Shown: positions 1-6,045 of the stretch, piece after piece
How the letters are laid out: each line of letters opens with the position of its first letter
Numbering within the stretch: the stretch's first letter is position 1
Origin: Candidatus Woesearchaeota archaeon
GTDB taxonomy: Archaea > Nanobdellota > Nanobdellia > Woesearchaeales > BM511
Assembly: GCA_018221175.1 (NCBI GenBank)
Contig: JAAOYE010000033.1
Location: 1 to 11,986 of the forward strand
Direction: 5' to 3'
Length of the DNA stretch: 11,986 nucleotides
Position numbers and translations under genes: made by a program
The notes under the pieces: model-generated
Databases searched by the model: none
What the model saw: only the letters and a program-made list of their open reading frames with translations
What the model was told of the DNA's origin: nothing

Positions 1-3
1 AAA

Positions 4-309
4 ATGTCAAGATTCATGATATTTGGAGAAAGCCAGTTCACACTTGGATTTTCGCTTGCTGGGATAAAAGACATAATCGAAGTCAATGAAACAACAGCAG
101 AAAAAGAGATGAGAAAAATACTTGAGGAAAAAGTTGAAGGAATCCTCGTGATGGATGAGAACACATTTGAAGCACTCACAGAAAGAACGCGCCACAAAGC
201 CGAAGACAGCGTAACCCCAGTAATCGTCGCGCTTTCGCAGTCAGCAGAACAAGAACAAATAAGGAGGATGATTATAAAGGCTATTGGCGTAGACATCCTC
301 AATAAATAA
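4..309 (+). CDS. atpF: A-type ATP synthase subunit F
   Basis: This 101-residue protein matches the usual length of archaeal A/V-type ATP synthase subunit F, a small central-stalk protein that contacts subunits D and B and couples rotation to catalysis. The N-terminus (MSRFMIFGESQFTLGFSLAG, then IKD) has the family pattern of a first beta strand followed by G-(D/E)-x-x-x-x-x-G-F-x-L-A-G. A second strand (GILVMDENTFEAL, about residues 46-58) and a third (VTPVIVALS, about 70-78) fit the expected Rossmann-like fold. It is followed after 45 bp by atpA, then atpB and atpD, which is the classical F-A-B-D order. Only three bases precede the start, so its ribosome binding site and the upstream subunits (C, E, K, I) lie outside the window. 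The ATG at 4 gives the expected family N-terminus. Confidence 0.93.
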   Translation: MSRFMIFGESQFTLGFSLAGIKDIIEVNETTAEKEMRKILEEKVEGILVMDENTFEALTERTRHKAEDSVTPVIVALSQSAEQEQIRRMIIKAIGVDILNK

Positions 310-340
310 TTGTCAAGGAAGAATAATTATATTATTTACA

Positions 341-345
341 GGTGA
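341..345 (+). promoter_or_regulatory. Shine-Dalgarno site of atpA
   Basis: GGTGA lies nine bases before the ATG at 355 and is complementary to the archaeal 16S rRNA 3' end (anti-SD core UCACC). It supports the chosen atpA start within the operon. Confidence 0.65.
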
Positions 346-354
346 ATAAAAAAA

Positions 355-2088
355 ATGGCAAAAAACAAAGGAAAGCTACAAAGAATAGCAGGACCAGTCG
401 TTGTAGCGGTTGGTTTTGAAGCACGTATGTATGACGTGGTAAGAGTTGGAAAGGAAAAGCTGATGGGAGAAGTCATTCAGCTAGATGGCGAAAAAGTCAT
501 CATCCAGGTATACGAAGACACATCAGGACTTAGACCTGGTGAAGTGGTAATCAACACCGGAGAACCCCTCTCAGTAGAGCTGGGGCCGGGGATGCTTACA
601 AGCATCTATGACGGAATCCAAAGGCCTCTGCCGGTTCTTGCAGACCAGATGGGAGACTATATTTTTCGCGGCGTTGATGCTCCAGGCCTTGACCACAAGA
701 AAAAGTGGGAGTTTAAGGCAACAGCCAAAAAAGGAGATAAAGTCAAGCCAGGAGACATAATTGGAGAAGTCCAGGAAACCCAGACAGTTAAGCATAAAGT
801 TATGGTTCCACAAGGAAGTGAAGGGAAAATCTCTGAGATAAAATCAGGAAACTTCACTATTGACGATGTAATTGCAAAAGTTGACAAGAAAGAAGTTAAG
901 ATGTATCAAAGATGGCCAGTTAGAACACCAAGACCTGTACTAAAAAAGCTTTCTCCAAAAATGCCGCTTATCACCGGCCAAAGAATCTTTGACGTGTTGT
1001 TTCCTCTTGCAAAAGGAGGAGTCGCAGCTATTCCTGGACCGTTTGGTGCTGGAAAAACAGTATCGCAGCAGCAGCTTGCAAAGTGGTCAGACGCAGACAT
1101 CATCGTCTATATCGGGTGCGGTGAGCGTGGAAACGAGATGACAGAAGTACTTACAGAATTTCCTCACTTGTTGGACCCAAAAACTGGAAAGGCTCTGATG
1201 AACAGAACCGTACTTATCGCAAACACATCAAACATGCCAGTAGCAGCAAGAGAGGCAAGCGTTTACACAGGAATTGCAATTGCAGAATACTACCGGGACA
1301 TGGGCTATTCAGTAGCACTTATGGCTGACTCAACATCAAGATGGGCAGAAGCCATGAGAGAGATCTCATCGCGGCTTGAAGAGATGCCAGGTGAAGAAGG
1401 ATACCCTGCATATCTTTCTACAAGGCTTGCAGAATTCTATGAAAGGGCTGGGAGGGTGACGCCTCTTGGAACAAAACAGGAAGGCTCGATAACAATCATC
1501 GGAGCAGTCAGCCCGCCTGGCGGAGACTTTTCAGAGCCAGTCACACAAAACACTCTTAGGGTTACAAAAACGTTTTGGGCGCTTGATGCAAAGCTTGCCC
1601 AGAGACGGCACTTCCCAAGTATCAACTGGCTTACAAGCTACAGCCTGTATCAGGATGTTTTGGAGCCGTGGTTTAACTCAAACGTTGCAAGCGACTGGAG
1701 AACGCTTGTAAATGAGATGATGGGAATACTTCAAGAAGAAGAAAAACTGATGGAAATCGTCCAGCTTGTAGGCTCAGACGCGCTTCCAGACAAGCAGCAG
1801 GTCACACTTGAGACTGCAAGGCTTATCAGAGAGTTTTTGCTTCAGCAAAACGCATTTCACGATGTGGACACGTTTTGTGATTTAAAAAAGAGCTACATGA
1901 TTATGAAAACAATAATGCACTTTGACAAGCTTGCACATGACGCGCTTTCAAAAGGCGTTTCAGTTGCAAGAATAATCGAGACTGAGTCAAAGGAAAAAAT
2001 TGGGGAAGTCAAGTTCATAAAAGATTATGAGAAAAAGCTTACTACAACCCAAAAGGAAATGGAGTCCGAGATAGGTAAACTCGAATAG
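355..2088 (+). CDS. atpA: A-type ATP synthase catalytic subunit A
   Basis: The 577-residue catalytic subunit of the archaeal A1 ATPase makes or hydrolyses ATP in the cytoplasmic A3B3 head. The N-terminal beta-barrel starts with GKLQRIAGPVVVAVG. The region typical of A/V subunit A and absent from F-type beta subunits is present at about residues 110-190 (KGDKVKPGDIIGEVQETQTV). The Walker A loop GPFGAGKT is at about 228-235, and the Walker B region with ADSTSRWAEAMREIS starts at about 324. The C-terminal helical domain is complete. Length is within the family range (about 580-600), and there is no intein at the P-loop, a known insertion point in other archaea. The gene follows atpF and precedes atpB. 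Its stop codon overlaps a possible ribosome binding site of a 19-codon open frame in the gap to atpB. Confidence 0.98.
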   Translation: MAKNKGKLQRIAGPVVVAVGFEARMYDVVRVGKEKLMGEVIQLDGEKVIIQVYEDTSGLRPGEVVINTGEPLSVELGPGMLTSIYDGIQRPLPVLADQMGDYIFRGVDAPGLDHKKKWEFKATAKKGDKVKPGDIIGEVQETQTVKHKVMVPQGSEGKISEIKSGNFTIDDVIAKVDKKEVKMYQRWPVRTPRPVLKKLSPKMPLITGQRIFDVLFPLAKGGVAAIPGPFGAGKTVSQQQLAKWSDADIIVYIGCGERGNEMTEVLTEFPHLLDPKTGKALMNRTVLIANTSNMPVAAREASVYTGIAIAEYYRDMGYSVALMADSTSRWAEAMREISSRLEEMPGEEGYPAYLSTRLAEFYERAGRVTPLGTKQEGSITIIGAVSPPGGDFSEPVTQNTLRVTKTFWALDAKLAQRRHFPSINWLTSYSLYQDVLEPWFNSNVASDWRTLVNEMMGILQEEEKLMEIVQLVGSDALPDKQQVTLETARLIREFLLQQNAFHDVDTFCDLKKSYMIMKTIMHFDKLAHDALSKGVSVARIIETESKEKIGEVKFIKDYEKKLTTTQKEMESEIGKLE

Positions 2089-2092
2089 GTGG
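2087..2092 (+). promoter_or_regulatory. SD-like site overlapping the atpA stop
   Basis: AGGTGG overlaps the TAG of atpA (2086-2088) and lies five bases before an ATG at 2098. It would let ribosomes finishing atpA re-initiate on the 19-codon frame at 2098-2157. The site is seen; its use is inferred. Confidence 0.4.
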
Positions 2093-2097
2093 CAAAA

Positions 2098-2157
2098 ATG
2101 AAACAACAAAAATCAACAATTTTTGAGTTCCATAAAAACACAAAGGTGATTTTATGA
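2098..2157 (+). CDS. possible 19-codon leader ORF coupled to atpB
   Basis: ATG at 2098 opens a frame encoding MKQQKSTIFEFHKNTKVIL. It ends at TGA 2155-2157, which overlaps the atpB ATG (2154) in an ATGA junction. A good SD-like AGGTGG lies five bases upstream of its ATG. The arrangement would make the gap between atpA and atpB translated throughout and could couple atpB translation to that of atpA. The peptide is unlike any ATP synthase subunit and may have no role of its own. AtpB also has its own SD (2145-2150) inside this frame. A chance ORF remains possible, since 20 codons is short in AT-rich DNA. Confidence 0.35.
   Translation: MKQQKSTIFEFHKNTKVIL
2145..2150 (+). promoter_or_regulatory. 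Shine-Dalgarno site of atpB
   Basis: GGTGAT lies three bases before the ATG at 2154. The same hexamer precedes the 608-residue minus-strand gene, so it appears to be the standard SD of this genome. Confidence 0.65.
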
Positions 2158-3563
2158 AAGAATATAAAACAATAACAAGGGTTGCAGGCCCGTTAGTATT
2201 TGTAGGGAAAACAGAGCCAGTCGGCTACGGCGAACTTGTAAAAATCAACCTGCCAGACGGAGAAGTCAAGAAAGGACAGGTCCTTGACACAAGCGAAGAC
2301 ATGGTAGTTGTTCAGGTATTTGAAGGAACTGCCGGTATTGACAAAAAGACAAGAGTCAAGTTTCTTGGCGAAAACATCAAGCTTCCAGTATCAAAAGATA
2401 TGATGGGAAGAATCCTGTCAGGTGCAGGAGAGCCAATTGACGACGGACCAGAAATTATTCCTGAAAAAAGAATGGACATTCTTGGCGCAGCTATCAATCC
2501 TTACACAAGACAGTCGCCTGCAGACTTCATCCAAACAGGTGTTTCAACAATTGACGCCACCAACACGCTGGTTAGAGGACAAAAGCTGCCGGTATTTTCA
2601 GGTTCAGGACTCCCTCACAACGAAATCGCTCTTCAAATCGCGAGACAGGCAACTGTTCCTGGACAAAAGCAAAACTTCGTTGTAATCTTTGCAGCAATGG
2701 GAATAACAAACGAGGAAGCGCAGTACTTTATTTCAGACTTTGAAAAGACAGGAGCGCTTGAAAGATCAGTTGTTTTCCTAAACCTTGCTGATGACCCTGC
2801 TGTTGAAAGGCTGGTTACGCCAAGAATGGCACTTACAGCTGCAGAATACCTTGCGTATGAGCACGACATGCACGTACTTGTAATCTTGACAGACCTGACA
2901 AACTACTGCGAGTCGCTGCGTGAGATTGGCGCTGCCAGAGAAGAAGTCCCTGGAAGAAGAGGATACCCTGGGTACATGTACACAGACCTTGCGATGATTT
3001 ATGAAAGGGCTGGTATGATTAAGGGAAGAAAAGGAAGCATCACACAGATTCCGATTCTTACAATGCCAGGGGATGACATCACACACCCAATCCCAGACCT
3101 TACAGGATACATCACTGAAGGACAAATCGTGCTTTCTCGTGAGCTTCACAGAAAAAACATTTATCCCCCTGTTGACATCCTGCCAAGCCTTTCAAGGCTG
3201 ATGAATGCAGGTATCGGACCGGATAAGACAAGAGATGACCACAAACAGGTTTCAGACCAGCTTTATGCCAACTATGCTGAAGGAAGAGACTTGCGGGGCC
3301 TTGTGGCAATTGTCGGGGAAGAAGCTTTATCAGACAGAGATAAGAGGCTGCTGCATTTTGCAGACGCGTTTGAAAAAGAATTTGTCACACAAGATAGAAC
3401 AGAAAACAGGACCATCTTTGGCACATTGCAGATTGGATGGGACCTTTTCAAAGACATCCCGGCAAGAGAACTTACAAGAATTTCGCCAGAGCTAAAAGAC
3501 AAGTACTACGGAAAAAACAAAAGCAATGAAAGTAAGAAGGATGATAAAAATAAGAAGAAATGA
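2154..3563 (+). CDS. atpB: A-type ATP synthase subunit B
   Basis: The 469-residue non-catalytic nucleotide-binding subunit alternates with AtpA in the A3B3 head. The N-terminus (KEYKTITRVAGPLVFVGKTE) is the conserved beta-barrel. The degenerate P-loop of B subunits is at about residues 150-156 (GSGLPHN) in place of GxxxxGKT, which is normal for this subunit. Conserved stretches LTDLTNYCESLREI (about 245) and RRGYPGYMYTDLAMIYERAG (about 269-288) carry the residues that complete the catalytic site of AtpA. The last 20 residues are a lysine-rich tail (GKNKSNESKKDDKNKKK) beyond the usual end of the family. Its start overlaps the stop of a 19-codon frame, and it is followed by atpD. Confidence 0.98.
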   Translation: MKEYKTITRVAGPLVFVGKTEPVGYGELVKINLPDGEVKKGQVLDTSEDMVVVQVFEGTAGIDKKTRVKFLGENIKLPVSKDMMGRILSGAGEPIDDGPEIIPEKRMDILGAAINPYTRQSPADFIQTGVSTIDATNTLVRGQKLPVFSGSGLPHNEIALQIARQATVPGQKQNFVVIFAAMGITNEEAQYFISDFEKTGALERSVVFLNLADDPAVERLVTPRMALTAAEYLAYEHDMHVLVILTDLTNYCESLREIGAAREEVPGRRGYPGYMYTDLAMIYERAGMIKGRKGSITQIPILTMPGDDITHPIPDLTGYITEGQIVLSRELHRKNIYPPVDILPSLSRLMNAGIGPDKTRDDHKQVSDQLYANYAEGRDLRGLVAIVGEEALSDRDKRLLHFADAFEKEFVTQDRTENRTIFGTLQIGWDLFKDIPARELTRISPELKDKYYGKNKSNESKKDDKNKKK

Positions 3564-3569
3564 TAATAT

Positions 3570-3611
3570 ATGAAAGCAGCAAAAATACTAAAAGAGGCTA
3601 AGCTAATATGA
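3570..3611 (+). CDS. possible 13-codon ORF overlapping the atpD start
   Basis: ATG at 3570, seven bases after the atpB stop, opens a frame encoding MKAAKILKEAKLI. Its TGA (3609-3611) overlaps the atpD ATG (3608) as ATGA. No clear SD precedes it. The geometry repeats that of the 19-codon frame before atpB, which is the only reason to list it; chance is quite possible. Confidence 0.2.
   Translation: MKAAKILKEAKLI
3594..3597 (+). promoter_or_regulatory. weak SD-like site of atpD
   Basis: GAGG lies ten bases before the ATG at 3608, a rather long spacing. It is the only SD-like match ahead of atpD and lies inside the 13-codon frame. Confidence 0.35.
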
Positions 3612-4246
3612 CTCAAAACGTGAAGCCGACAAGAAGCGAGCTGATGAAGCTAAAGAACAGAATCAAGTTAGCTAATTCTGGATACAATCTATTGAAAAAG
3701 AAAAGAGATGGGTTAATCTTATCGTTTTTTGAGATGTTAAAAGAGTCAAAGACTATAAGGCAGGACCTGACAGAGGCATACAAAGATGCTTTTGAAAAGT
3801 TCAACATGGCAAGAGTCATTGAAACTGACATGAGAATAAAGTCACTTGCGCTTTCTATTCCAAACAGGCCAGAGATAGAGGTAAAGACTAAAAACATTAT
3901 GGGTGTGACAGTTCCAACAATAAAAAGTGAGGATATTGAAAAGAGATTTGACAGAAAAGGATATTCAGTTATTACTACTAGTGCTGCAGTTGATGAAAGC
4001 GTGAGTGCTTATGAAGAGCTTACAAAACTAATTGTTAAGGCTGCAGAAGTAGAGACTGCGATGAAAAAGCTTTTGTTGGAGATAGAAAAAACCAAGAGAA
4101 GAGTTAATGCTTTAGAGTTTGAAGTGATTCCAAAGCTTGAAAAAACACGGGCTTTCATTGAGTTTAGGCTTGAAGAAGCAGAGAGAGAAACTATTTTTAG
4201 GACAAAAAGGATAAAGAAGAAGTCTGAGGAACTAAGAAGAGGCTAA
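3608..4246 (+). CDS. atpD: A-type ATP synthase subunit D
   Basis: The 212-residue central-stalk subunit corresponds to the rotating coiled coil inside the A3B3 head. The N-terminus VKPTRSELMKLKNRIKLANS followed by GYNLLKKKRDGLI is the family signature (T-x-x-x-L-x-x-L-x-x-x-L-x-x-A-x-x-G-x-x-L-L-K-x-K-R-D). The C-terminal half (from about residue 135) is again helical and charged, ending FRTKRIKKKSEELRRG, as expected for an antiparallel coiled coil. Length agrees with the family (about 200-220). It is the last gene of the F-A-B-D run, and a T-run follows directly. Confidence 0.95.
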   Translation: MTQNVKPTRSELMKLKNRIKLANSGYNLLKKKRDGLILSFFEMLKESKTIRQDLTEAYKDAFEKFNMARVIETDMRIKSLALSIPNRPEIEVKTKNIMGVTVPTIKSEDIEKRFDRKGYSVITTSAAVDESVSAYEELTKLIVKAAEVETAMKKLLLEIEKTKRRVNALEFEVIPKLEKTRAFIEFRLEEAERETIFRTKRIKKKSEELRRG

Positions 4247-4248
4247 AG

Positions 4249-4257
4249 TTTTTTTTT
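4249..4257 (+). terminator. T-run ending the ATP synthase operon
   Basis: Nine consecutive T residues begin three bases after the atpD stop. Archaeal RNA polymerase terminates at such U-tracts without needing a hairpin, and none is seen here. Confidence 0.5.
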
Positions 4258-4280
4258 AAAACACAACTATTAAATATTAG

Positions 4281-4324
4281 TTTTACCTATATACTATATA
4301 TCTTTTACCTATATACTATATATC
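4281..4324 (+). repeat. perfect 22-bp tandem duplication carrying TATA-like sequence
   Basis: Bases 4281-4302 are repeated exactly at 4303-4324. Each unit starts TTTTACC and ends in a TATATACTATATATC-like stretch. The pair sits between the atpD T-run and the SD of the CBS gene, so each unit offers a TATA-like element. Starting from the first unit would leave the SD in the transcript, and starting from the second would give a nearly leaderless mRNA (inference). Confidence 0.85.
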
Positions 4325-4329
4325 GTTTC

Positions 4330-4336
4330 GGAGGTG
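4330..4336 (+). promoter_or_regulatory. strong Shine-Dalgarno site, decides the CBS gene start
   Basis: GGAGGTG is the best anti-SD match in the window and lies six bases before ATG 4343. An in-frame GTG at 4334 lies inside this site and is therefore not the start. Confidence 0.75.
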
Positions 4337-4342
4337 GGTCTT

Positions 4343-4777
4343 ATGAATGTTGTTTCAGATATAATGCACTCAACTATTTCTATAGATAAAAATATGCTTG
4401 TTAGCGACGCTGCTTTTAAGATGTCAAAGCACAATCGAGGCTCGATTCTTGTAACAGACCAAGAAAAACACGTTGGGATATTTACTGAAAGAGACATTTT
4501 AAGAATTGTTGCTGATAACCTGAAAGTTGCAGGTTCAAAGATTTCAAAACATTACACAAAGAACTTAATCACTGTTGATGAAAAAACAACTTTGAACGAA
4601 GCATCAAGAATTCTAAGCAATAATAACATTAGGCGTCTCCCGGTCACAAGAGACAACAAGATTGTTGGCATGGTCACTGCAAACTCTATTGGCAAGAACC
4701 TAAGGTTTATGACTGTAGGGAAAATGCTTTCTGGAAGCTTTGCTCCAAGTGAAGCTATGAGTGCGCAACGATTCTAA
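4343..4777 (+). CDS. protein of two CBS domains
   Basis: The 144-residue protein is essentially a CBS pair (Bateman module). The first domain begins VSDIMHSTISIDKNMLVSDA and includes RGSILVTDQEKHVGIFTERDIL. The second begins KNLITVDEKTTLNEASRIL and includes NIRRLPVTRDNKIVGMVTAN. Such modules bind adenosine nucleotides or related ligands in the cleft between the domains and act as energy or ligand sensors; the ligand here cannot be read from sequence. No effector domain is fused. The start at 4343 is set by the GGAGGTG six bases upstream. The gene follows the ATP synthase operon but has its own upstream region, so a functional link is only suggestive. A convergent tRNA gene ends 13 bases beyond its stop. 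Confidence 0.9.
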   Translation: MNVVSDIMHSTISIDKNMLVSDAAFKMSKHNRGSILVTDQEKHVGIFTERDILRIVADNLKVAGSKISKHYTKNLITVDEKTTLNEASRILSNNNIRRLPVTRDNKIVGMVTANSIGKNLRFMTVGKMLSGSFAPSEAMSAQRF

Positions 4778-4779
4778 AG

Positions 4780-4786
4780 AAAAAAA
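4780..4786 (-). terminator. T-run after the tRNA gene
   Basis: On the minus strand seven T residues follow four bases after the discriminator base of the tRNA, a typical archaeal U-tract end. It sits between convergent genes. Confidence 0.5.
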
Positions 4787-4835
4787 TAATGCGAGGAGAG
4801 GGATTCGAACCCCCGGACCCACTAAGGGACAGGAT

Positions 4836-4861
4836 AACTTACCAAAAAGTTATCTTCTGGT
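4836..4861 (-). other. tRNA intron 2, 26 nt, canonical site 37/38
   Basis: A complete bulge-helix-bulge can be drawn. The outer helix is CAGGA/TCCTG once intron 1 is gone. The central helix is CTTA (4867-4864) with TAAG (4841-4838). The three-base bulges are AGA (4863-4861) and TTA (4837-4835). An inner CCA/TGG helix (4860-4858 with 4844-4842) closes the loop. Cutting after the second base of each bulge removes 4861-4836 and leaves G37 joined to A38. Confidence 0.85.
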
Positions 4862-4868
4862 CTTAAGT

Positions 4869-4890
4869 TTCGCAAAGGCATTTAACCTTT
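4869..4890 (-). other. tRNA intron 1, 22 nt, noncanonical site 30/31
   Basis: A bulge-helix-bulge core has central helix CGCA (4896-4893) with TGCG (4874-4871). The bulges are GGA (4892-4890) and AAA (4870-4868). The inner helix is AAGG (4889-4886) with CCTT (4878-4875), closed by a seven-base loop. Cutting after the second bulge base removes 4890-4869 and joins G30 to A31 within the anticodon stem. Without this removal the stem cannot form. Confidence 0.8.
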
Positions 4891-4951
4891 CCTGCGCATT
4901 TGACCAGACTCTGCAATCCTCGCTAAGCACTAACCTAAGAAAAAGTACTGT

Positions 4952-4961
4952 GTTTAAAAAA
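4952..4961 (-). promoter_or_regulatory. possible TATA element of the tRNA gene
   Basis: On the minus strand TTTTTTAAAC lies about 30-38 bases upstream of the tRNA 5' end, a plausible distance for a short 5' leader. Confidence 0.35.
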
Positions 4962-4965
4962 GTTT

Positions 4966-5469
4966 CTAAGTAAACCTGTGAAGATTCAAAAAACTCTCTA
5001 TTTCTGCCTTCATTAGTCTAACGTCGTTTTTTAGAAGGGATGCGAAGTTTGCATTTTGCAGTTTGTATACGAATTTGTCAAAGATTGTTCGTAAAAAGAA
5101 GTATTCTGGCCTTTGCTCCCACCTGCCTTCATAGTCGGTTACAAGATATCCCCAAAACTTTGCCTCAAACGTGCCGTTTGTGAACTTTCGCTTTACCCCG
5201 TCTATTTCTCTTGTTTCCTCTTTTGCATGGTGCACAGAAAGGTCAATTTTTATCTCGTGCTTTACATAGTAGCTTATTTTTTTCCATGGCTGCATTATTA
5301 CATGGATGAACTTGCCGTCTTGTTGGACGTGCTCTTCGTTTTTCATGACTCTTTTATCAAAACCTTTTTGCCAAAGGTACGCATCGATAATATTGTAAAG
5401 CTCTCTCATGTCAAAAAGCCCTTTGAACACAATCTTTTCTCCGTCCACAATTGTCATCCTTTCAGCCAT
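4966..5469 (-). CDS. conserved hypothetical protein, likely paralogue of its upstream neighbour
   Basis: This is a 167-residue soluble protein with no signal peptide or membrane segment; I do not recognise a named family. It starts MAERMTIVDGEKIVFKGLFD, and alternates helical stretches with likely beta strands (KISYYVKHEIKIDLSVHH, then FEAKFWGYLVTDYEGRWEQR). It resembles the adjacent upstream gene in order and motifs: a (F/Y)KG(L/F)FD start, a central K-I-x-x-(Y)-Y-x-(I/V)-K segment, DYEG-x-(W/F)-E followed by an aromatic-rich helix, and a C-terminal (K)-x-E-(I/V)-E-x-(F/H)-L helix. The ATG at 5469 lies inside the end of the upstream gene (8-base overlap), so the two are probably co-transcribed and translationally coupled. 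The similarity was judged by eye. It could be a small alpha+beta domain that forms heterodimers with its neighbour (inference). Confidence 0.8.
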   Translation of the reverse strand: MAERMTIVDGEKIVFKGLFDMRELYNIIDAYLWQKGFDKRVMKNEEHVQQDGKFIHVIMQPWKKISYYVKHEIKIDLSVHHAKEETREIDGVKRKFTNGTFEAKFWGYLVTDYEGRWEQRPEYFFLRTIFDKFVYKLQNANFASLLKNDVRLMKAEIESFLNLHRFT

Positions 5470-6001
5470 GGTACAAACTTCCCTCTGTTGCGGTTTCCAT
5501 CTTTAGATGCGCTTCGACTTCGTTTTTGAACCTGTTTAGCTCGTAGTATAATGCATCTGCGTGCCCTGATTCTATATCTTCTTTAATGATGTGGTCTGCT
5601 AAAAACTTTTCCATTTTCTTAAAGAAATTTCTTGATTCAAACTGCCCTTCATAGTCAACTTCAAGCATAGCATCAAATTCGATTCTTATTCTCCCTTGAT
5701 TTTTCTTCACTTTTTTTCCGTTTTCTTCAACTTCAACATCATCAAGATCCCAGACTCTTAAATACCATTTAATATAGTATTGATAGAGCCCGTCAATTTT
5801 TTTGTTGTTGGTTGTTCTCCATTCAATCTCTATGCCGTATTGGTCTGGCTTTTCCTTATACTCTGTTTCCATAAATGTGTAATGGTTTCCTTCTATCCAG
5901 CCCCTCATGAATTTCATTAATGACTTCCAGTCAAAGAAACCTTTATATTTCAGATAAGTGTGAAGCTGTGCATCATCCTTAAATTTATCTAGACGAGTCA
6001 T
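5462..6001 (-). CDS. conserved hypothetical protein, first of a paralogous pair
   Basis: This 179-residue cytosolic protein is the first gene of a two-gene unit; I do not recognise the family. N-terminal residues include YLKYKGFFDWKSLMKFMRGW; the middle reads GIEIEWRTTNNKKIDGLYQY and YIKWYLRVWDLDDVEVEENG; then IRIEFDAMLEVDYEGQFE is followed by a helical end with ALYYELNRFKNEVEAHL. It shares this order and the DYEG-x-(W/F)-E motif with the downstream gene. The charged insertion EVEENGKKVKKNQGRIRI corresponds to REIDGVKRKFTNGTFEAK in the partner. Start ATG 6001 is supported by a TATA-like box at 6025-6032, giving a leaderless message. Its last eight bases overlap the next start. Confidence 0.8.
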   Translation of the reverse strand: MTRLDKFKDDAQLHTYLKYKGFFDWKSLMKFMRGWIEGNHYTFMETEYKEKPDQYGIEIEWRTTNNKKIDGLYQYYIKWYLRVWDLDDVEVEENGKKVKKNQGRIRIEFDAMLEVDYEGQFESRNFFKKMEKFLADHIIKEDIESGHADALYYELNRFKNEVEAHLKMETATEGSLYHG

Positions 6002-6024
6002 ACAATTATTTTTGAGTTTATTGG

Positions 6025-6032
6025 TATATAAA
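6025..6032 (-). promoter_or_regulatory. TATA box of the paralogous gene pair
   Basis: Minus-strand TTTATATA begins 31 bases before the ATG at 6001, the spacing expected for a leaderless archaeal transcript. No SD is seen before that ATG. Confidence 0.6.
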
Positions 6033-6045
6033 TCTTACTAGAAAA

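Larger units (their letters stand above)
4790..4923 (-). tRNA. tRNA-Leu(UAA) with two introns
   Basis: Read on the minus strand, 4923-4917 (GCGAGGA) pairs with 4797-4791 (TCCTCGC), and A at 4790 is the discriminator. T8 and T9 are followed by a D-arm with GCA/TGC stem and GG in the loop. The T-arm is GGGGG-TTCGAAT-CCCTC (4814-4798). A 15-nt variable arm with CCC/GGG stem (4829-4815) marks a class II tRNA. The precursor does not form an anticodon arm unless two pieces are removed (4890-4869 and 4861-4836). The exons then give the perfect arm CAGGA-CTTAAGA-TCCTG, with anticodon TAA, which reads UUA leucine codons. A73, TT at 8-9 and the long arm all fit archaeal leucine tRNAs. Mature length is 86 nt; CCA is not encoded. 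The isotype follows from the anticodon and arm. Confidence 0.93.

Noticed and set aside
1020..1080. Possible intein at the AtpA P-loop
   Set aside because: The P-loop is continuous (GPFGAGKTVSQQQ) and the protein has normal length.
2601..2621. Missing Walker A motif in atpB
   Set aside because: The degenerate loop GSGLPHN is normal for the non-catalytic B subunit, so it is not a defect.
2778..3149. Minus-strand open frame of 123 codons inside atpB
   Set aside because: Falls wholly within a conserved ATP synthase gene and has no recognisable content.
4281..4324. CRISPR-like repeat
   Set aside because: Two adjoining units without spacers; it is a tandem duplication in a promoter region.
4761..4973. 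Plus-strand open frame reading RRGIRTPGP and onward
   Set aside because: It is the antisense translation of the tRNA-Leu gene; the RGIRTPGP string is a well-known artefact of the conserved T-arm and acceptor stem.
5113..5529. Plus-strand open frame, 138 codons
   Set aside because: Cysteine- and phenylalanine-rich antisense shadow across two minus-strand genes that are paralogous and overlap properly.
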